From assembly GCF_020889705.1 (NCBI RefSeq), contig NZ_JACMYP010000033.1, positions 1 through 48,840 of the forward strand: DNA of 48,840 nt. Direction: 5' to 3'. The position numbers and the translations under genes were made by a program. Positions within the stretch are counted from its first letter, which is position 1. Every line of letters begins with the position of its first letter. The notes under the pieces were generated by a model that was not told where the DNA came from, did not search any database, and saw only the letters and a program-made list of their open reading frames with translations. Source of the stretch: Bradyrhizobium altum (lineage in GTDB: Bacteria; Pseudomonadota; Alphaproteobacteria; Rhizobiales; Xanthobacteraceae). Positions 46,833 to 48,840 of the stretch are shown one piece after another.

Positions 46833-48840
46833 GTGCCTGATGTTGCCAACACAGCCTATCTCGATGCGCTCAATTCCGAGCAGCGCCGCGCCGTCGAGCA
46901 CGGGGTCGGCAAGGATGGCATCGTGGGCGCCCCGCTGCTGGTGATCGCGGGCGCGGGCTCCGGCAAGACCAATACGCTCGCCCATCGCGTCGCGCATCTG
47001 ATCGTCGCGGGCGCCGATCCGCGGCGCATCCTGTTGATGACCTTTTCGCGACGCGCAGCCGCCGAGATGGCCGGCCGCGTCGAACGCATCGCGCGGCGCG
47101 TGCTCGGCGATCGCGCCTCGATCATGACCGATGCGCTGAATTGGGCAGGCACGTTCCACGGCATAGGCGCGCGGCTGCTCCGGGAATTCGCCGAACGCAT
47201 CGCCCTCGACCCGGCCTTCACGATCCATGACCGCGAGGACTCCGCCGACCTGATGAACCTGGTCCGCCACGATCTCGGTTTCTCCCGCACCGAAAGCCGG
47301 TTTCCCACCAAAGGCACATGCCTTGCGATCTATTCGCGCTGCGTCAACGCGGAGATGCCGATCGAGGCTGTGCTCGGCCAGTTCTTCCCGTGGTGCTCCG
47401 GCTGGGCCAGCGAGTTGAAGCAATTGTTCGCGGCCTATGTCGAAGCCAAGCAGCGGCAGAACGTGCTCGATTACGACGACCTGTTGCTGTGCTGGGCGCA
47501 AATGGTGACGGATACGGCCCTGGCCGAGGAGATCGGCGGCCGCTTCGACCATGTGATGGTCGACGAATATCAGGACACCAACCGCCTGCAGTCCTCCATC
47601 CTGCTCGCGCTCAAGCCGGCGGGACACGGGCTCACCGTCGTCGGCGACGACGCGCAGTCGATCTACTCGTTCCGCGCCGCGACCGTGCGCAACATCCTCG
47701 ACTTCCCGGCGCAGTTCAGCCCGGCCGCCGAGATCGTCACGCTCGACCGTAACTATCGCTCGACGCAGCCGATCCTGGCGGCCGCCAATGGCGTCATCTC
47801 GCTCGCCAAGGAACGCTTCACCAAGAACCTGTGGACCGACCGAACCTCGACCCGCAAGCCGCTGCTGGTCACGATCCGCGACGAAGCCGATCAAGCCCGT
47901 TACATCGTCGAGCAGGTGCTGGCCAACCGTGAGGAAGGCGCGCTGTTGAAGCATCAGGCGGTGCTGTTCCGCACCTCCTCGCACAGCGGTCCGCTGGAGG
48001 TCGAGCTGACCCGCCGCAACATTCCCTTCGTGAAGTTCGGCGGCCTCAAATTCCTCGACGCCGCGCACGTCAAGGACATGCTGGCGCTGCTGCGCTTCAC
48101 CGCCAATCCGCGCGACCGGGTCGCCGGCTTTCGCATCCTGCATCTGTTGCCCGGCGTCGGGCCGGCCTCGGCGCAGCGCGTGCTCGACCGCATGGCAGAA
48201 GCCGCCGATCCGATCGCAGCACTCGTGGCGGTGCCTGCCCCGTCCCGCGCCGGCGCCGACTGGCGGCTGTTCGTCGAGGCGATCGAGAACCTTCGCTACT
48301 CGGAATGGCCCGTCGACATCGAACGCGCGCGCCTCTGGTACGAGCCGCATCTCGATCGGATCCACGAGGACAGCGAGGTCCGCCGCGCCGACCTCATTCA
48401 GCTCGAGCAGATCGCCGCCGGCTATCCGTCGCGCGAACGCTTCCTCACCGAGCTCACGCTCGATCCGCCCGACGCGACCAGCGACCAGGCCGGCGTGCCG
48501 CTGCTCGACGAGGATTATTTGATCCTGTCGACCATCCATTCCGCCAAGGGGCAGGAATGGAAGTCCGTCTATGTGCTCAACGTCGTCGACGGCTGCATGC
48601 CCTCCGATCTCGGCGCCGGCACGTCGGCTGAACTCGAGGAGGAGCGCCGCCTGCTCTATGTCGCCATGACCCGCGCCAAGGACGATCTGCATCTGCTGGT
48701 GCCGCAGCGCTTTTTCGTCCATGGCCAGGCCGCAAAGGGTGACCGCCACATGTACGCCTCGCGCACCCGCTTCATCCCGGAACGGCTGCTGCCGATGTTC
48801 GAGCGGACCAGCTGGCCGCGCGCCGCGGCCGCGCAGGCCT
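46833..48840 (+). CDS. UvrD/PcrA-type ATP-dependent DNA helicase, partial (3' end outside window)
   Basis: 669 codons in the window from GTG 46833, with AGGGG about seven bases upstream; no stop before the edge. Superfamily 1 motifs are in order: AGAGSGKT (39-46, Walker A), TFSRRAAAEM (Ia), DEYQDTN (II), GDDAQSIYSFR (III), LDRNYRST (IV), STIHSAKGQEWKSV (V) and YVAMTRAKDDL (VI). It moves 3'-5' along single-stranded DNA and unwinds duplexes in repair. The opposite strand is also open for 678 codons, but with no recognisable motif. Which member it is (UvrD, PcrA or a relative) needs the C-terminus. Confidence 0.93.
   Translation, partial: MPDVANTAYLDALNSEQRRAVEHGVGKDGIVGAPLLVIAGAGSGKTNTLAHRVAHLIVAGADPRRILLMTFSRRAAAEMAGRVERIARRVLGDRASIMTDALNWAGTFHGIGARLLREFAERIALDPAFTIHDREDSADLMNLVRHDLGFSRTESRFPTKGTCLAIYSRCVNAEMPIEAVLGQFFPWCSGWASELKQLFAAYVEAKQRQNVLDYDDLLLCWAQMVTDTALAEEIGGRFDHVMVDEYQDTNRLQSSILLALKPAGHGLTVVGDDAQSIYSFRAATVRNILDFPAQFSPAAEIVTLDRNYRSTQPILAAANGVISLAKERFTKNLWTDRTSTRKPLLVTIRDEADQARYIVEQVLANREEGALLKHQAVLFRTSSHSGPLEVELTRRNIPFVKFGGLKFLDAAHVKDMLALLRFTANPRDRVAGFRILHLLPGVGPASAQRVLDRMAEAADPIAALVAVPAPSRAGADWRLFVEAIENLRYSEWPVDIERARLWYEPHLDRIHEDSEVRRADLIQLEQIAAGYPSRERFLTELTLDPPDATSDQAGVPLLDEDYLILSTIHSAKGQEWKSVYVLNVVDGCMPSDLGAGTSAELEEERRLLYVAMTRAKDDLHLLVPQRFFVHGQAAKGDRHMYASRTRFIPERLLPMFERTSWPRAAAAQA

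Noticed and set aside
46713..48749. 678-codon minus-strand frame
   Set aside because: It is antisense to the UvrD-type helicase, whose seven motifs are complete; the minus-strand product is Arg/Asp/Gly-rich with no motif.

Overview
The window is high-GC DNA from an alphaproteobacterium, most likely Bradyrhizobium or a close relative in the Hyphomicrobiales. This rests on gene order and family type: dacC-like/tmk/holB in one operon, a holB without the zinc cysteines, an HWE-type histidine kinase, a GGAAC-N16-CGTT promoter of the EcfG stress sigma type, DUF982-like and DUF3072 proteins, and tiny membrane proteins of the kind rhizobia carry. It is not a database match.

Layout. (1) 1-7,100 is core chromosome: a partial lysine-rich histone-like gene, the D,D-carboxypeptidase/tmk/holB operon (minus strand), an epoxide-hydrolase-like gene, an RlpA-type lipoprotein, two tiny membrane proteins, a NUDIX hydrolase and a low-molecular-weight phosphatase. 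(2) 7,335-7,424 is tRNA-Ser(UGA). Its last 14 bases occur again at 22,346 and 29,419, so two elements lie in tandem behind it. (3) Element 1 (about 14.9 kb) has an intact tyrosine integrase, an excisionase-like HTH protein, a RepA-type ATPase, a structured origin-like region, a terminase-small-like protein and a translationally coupled run of tail-collar, virion/ejection-like and scaffold-like genes. No large terminase, portal or major capsid gene was found, so it is either a deleted prophage or a phage satellite. Its right end carries cargo: a lipoprotein, small unknowns and a DUF4145 protein. (4) Element 2 (about 7.1 kb) is decayed: an integrase stub, an AI-2E-family permease, a metallophosphoesterase with a replaced C-terminus, a broken MFS exporter, an intact HdeD-like protein and a frameshifted amidohydrolase.

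(5) 29,430-34,830 returns to ordinary chromosome: an acyltransferase remnant, a DUF5658 protein, a dehalogenase-like hydrolase divergent from an HxlR regulator with two operator-like repeats, a frameshifted phosphotransferase and a PQQ-type sugar dehydrogenase. (6) 34,966-44,999 is a signalling island. It holds an HWE kinase with an N-terminal receiver, a 2094-residue soluble kinase with eleven 92-residue HAMP-type repeats plus GAF, kinase and three receivers, and a divergent PAS-PAS-kinase-receiver with an EcfG-like promoter. (7) 45,000-48,840 has small conserved proteins, a strong terminator and the first 669 codons of a UvrD-type helicase that runs off the window.

How the parts fit: the tRNA is an integration hotspot that has taken at least two elements. 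The three kinases are probably one sensory cluster feeding multistep phosphorelays, at least one member of which appears to be under general-stress control.
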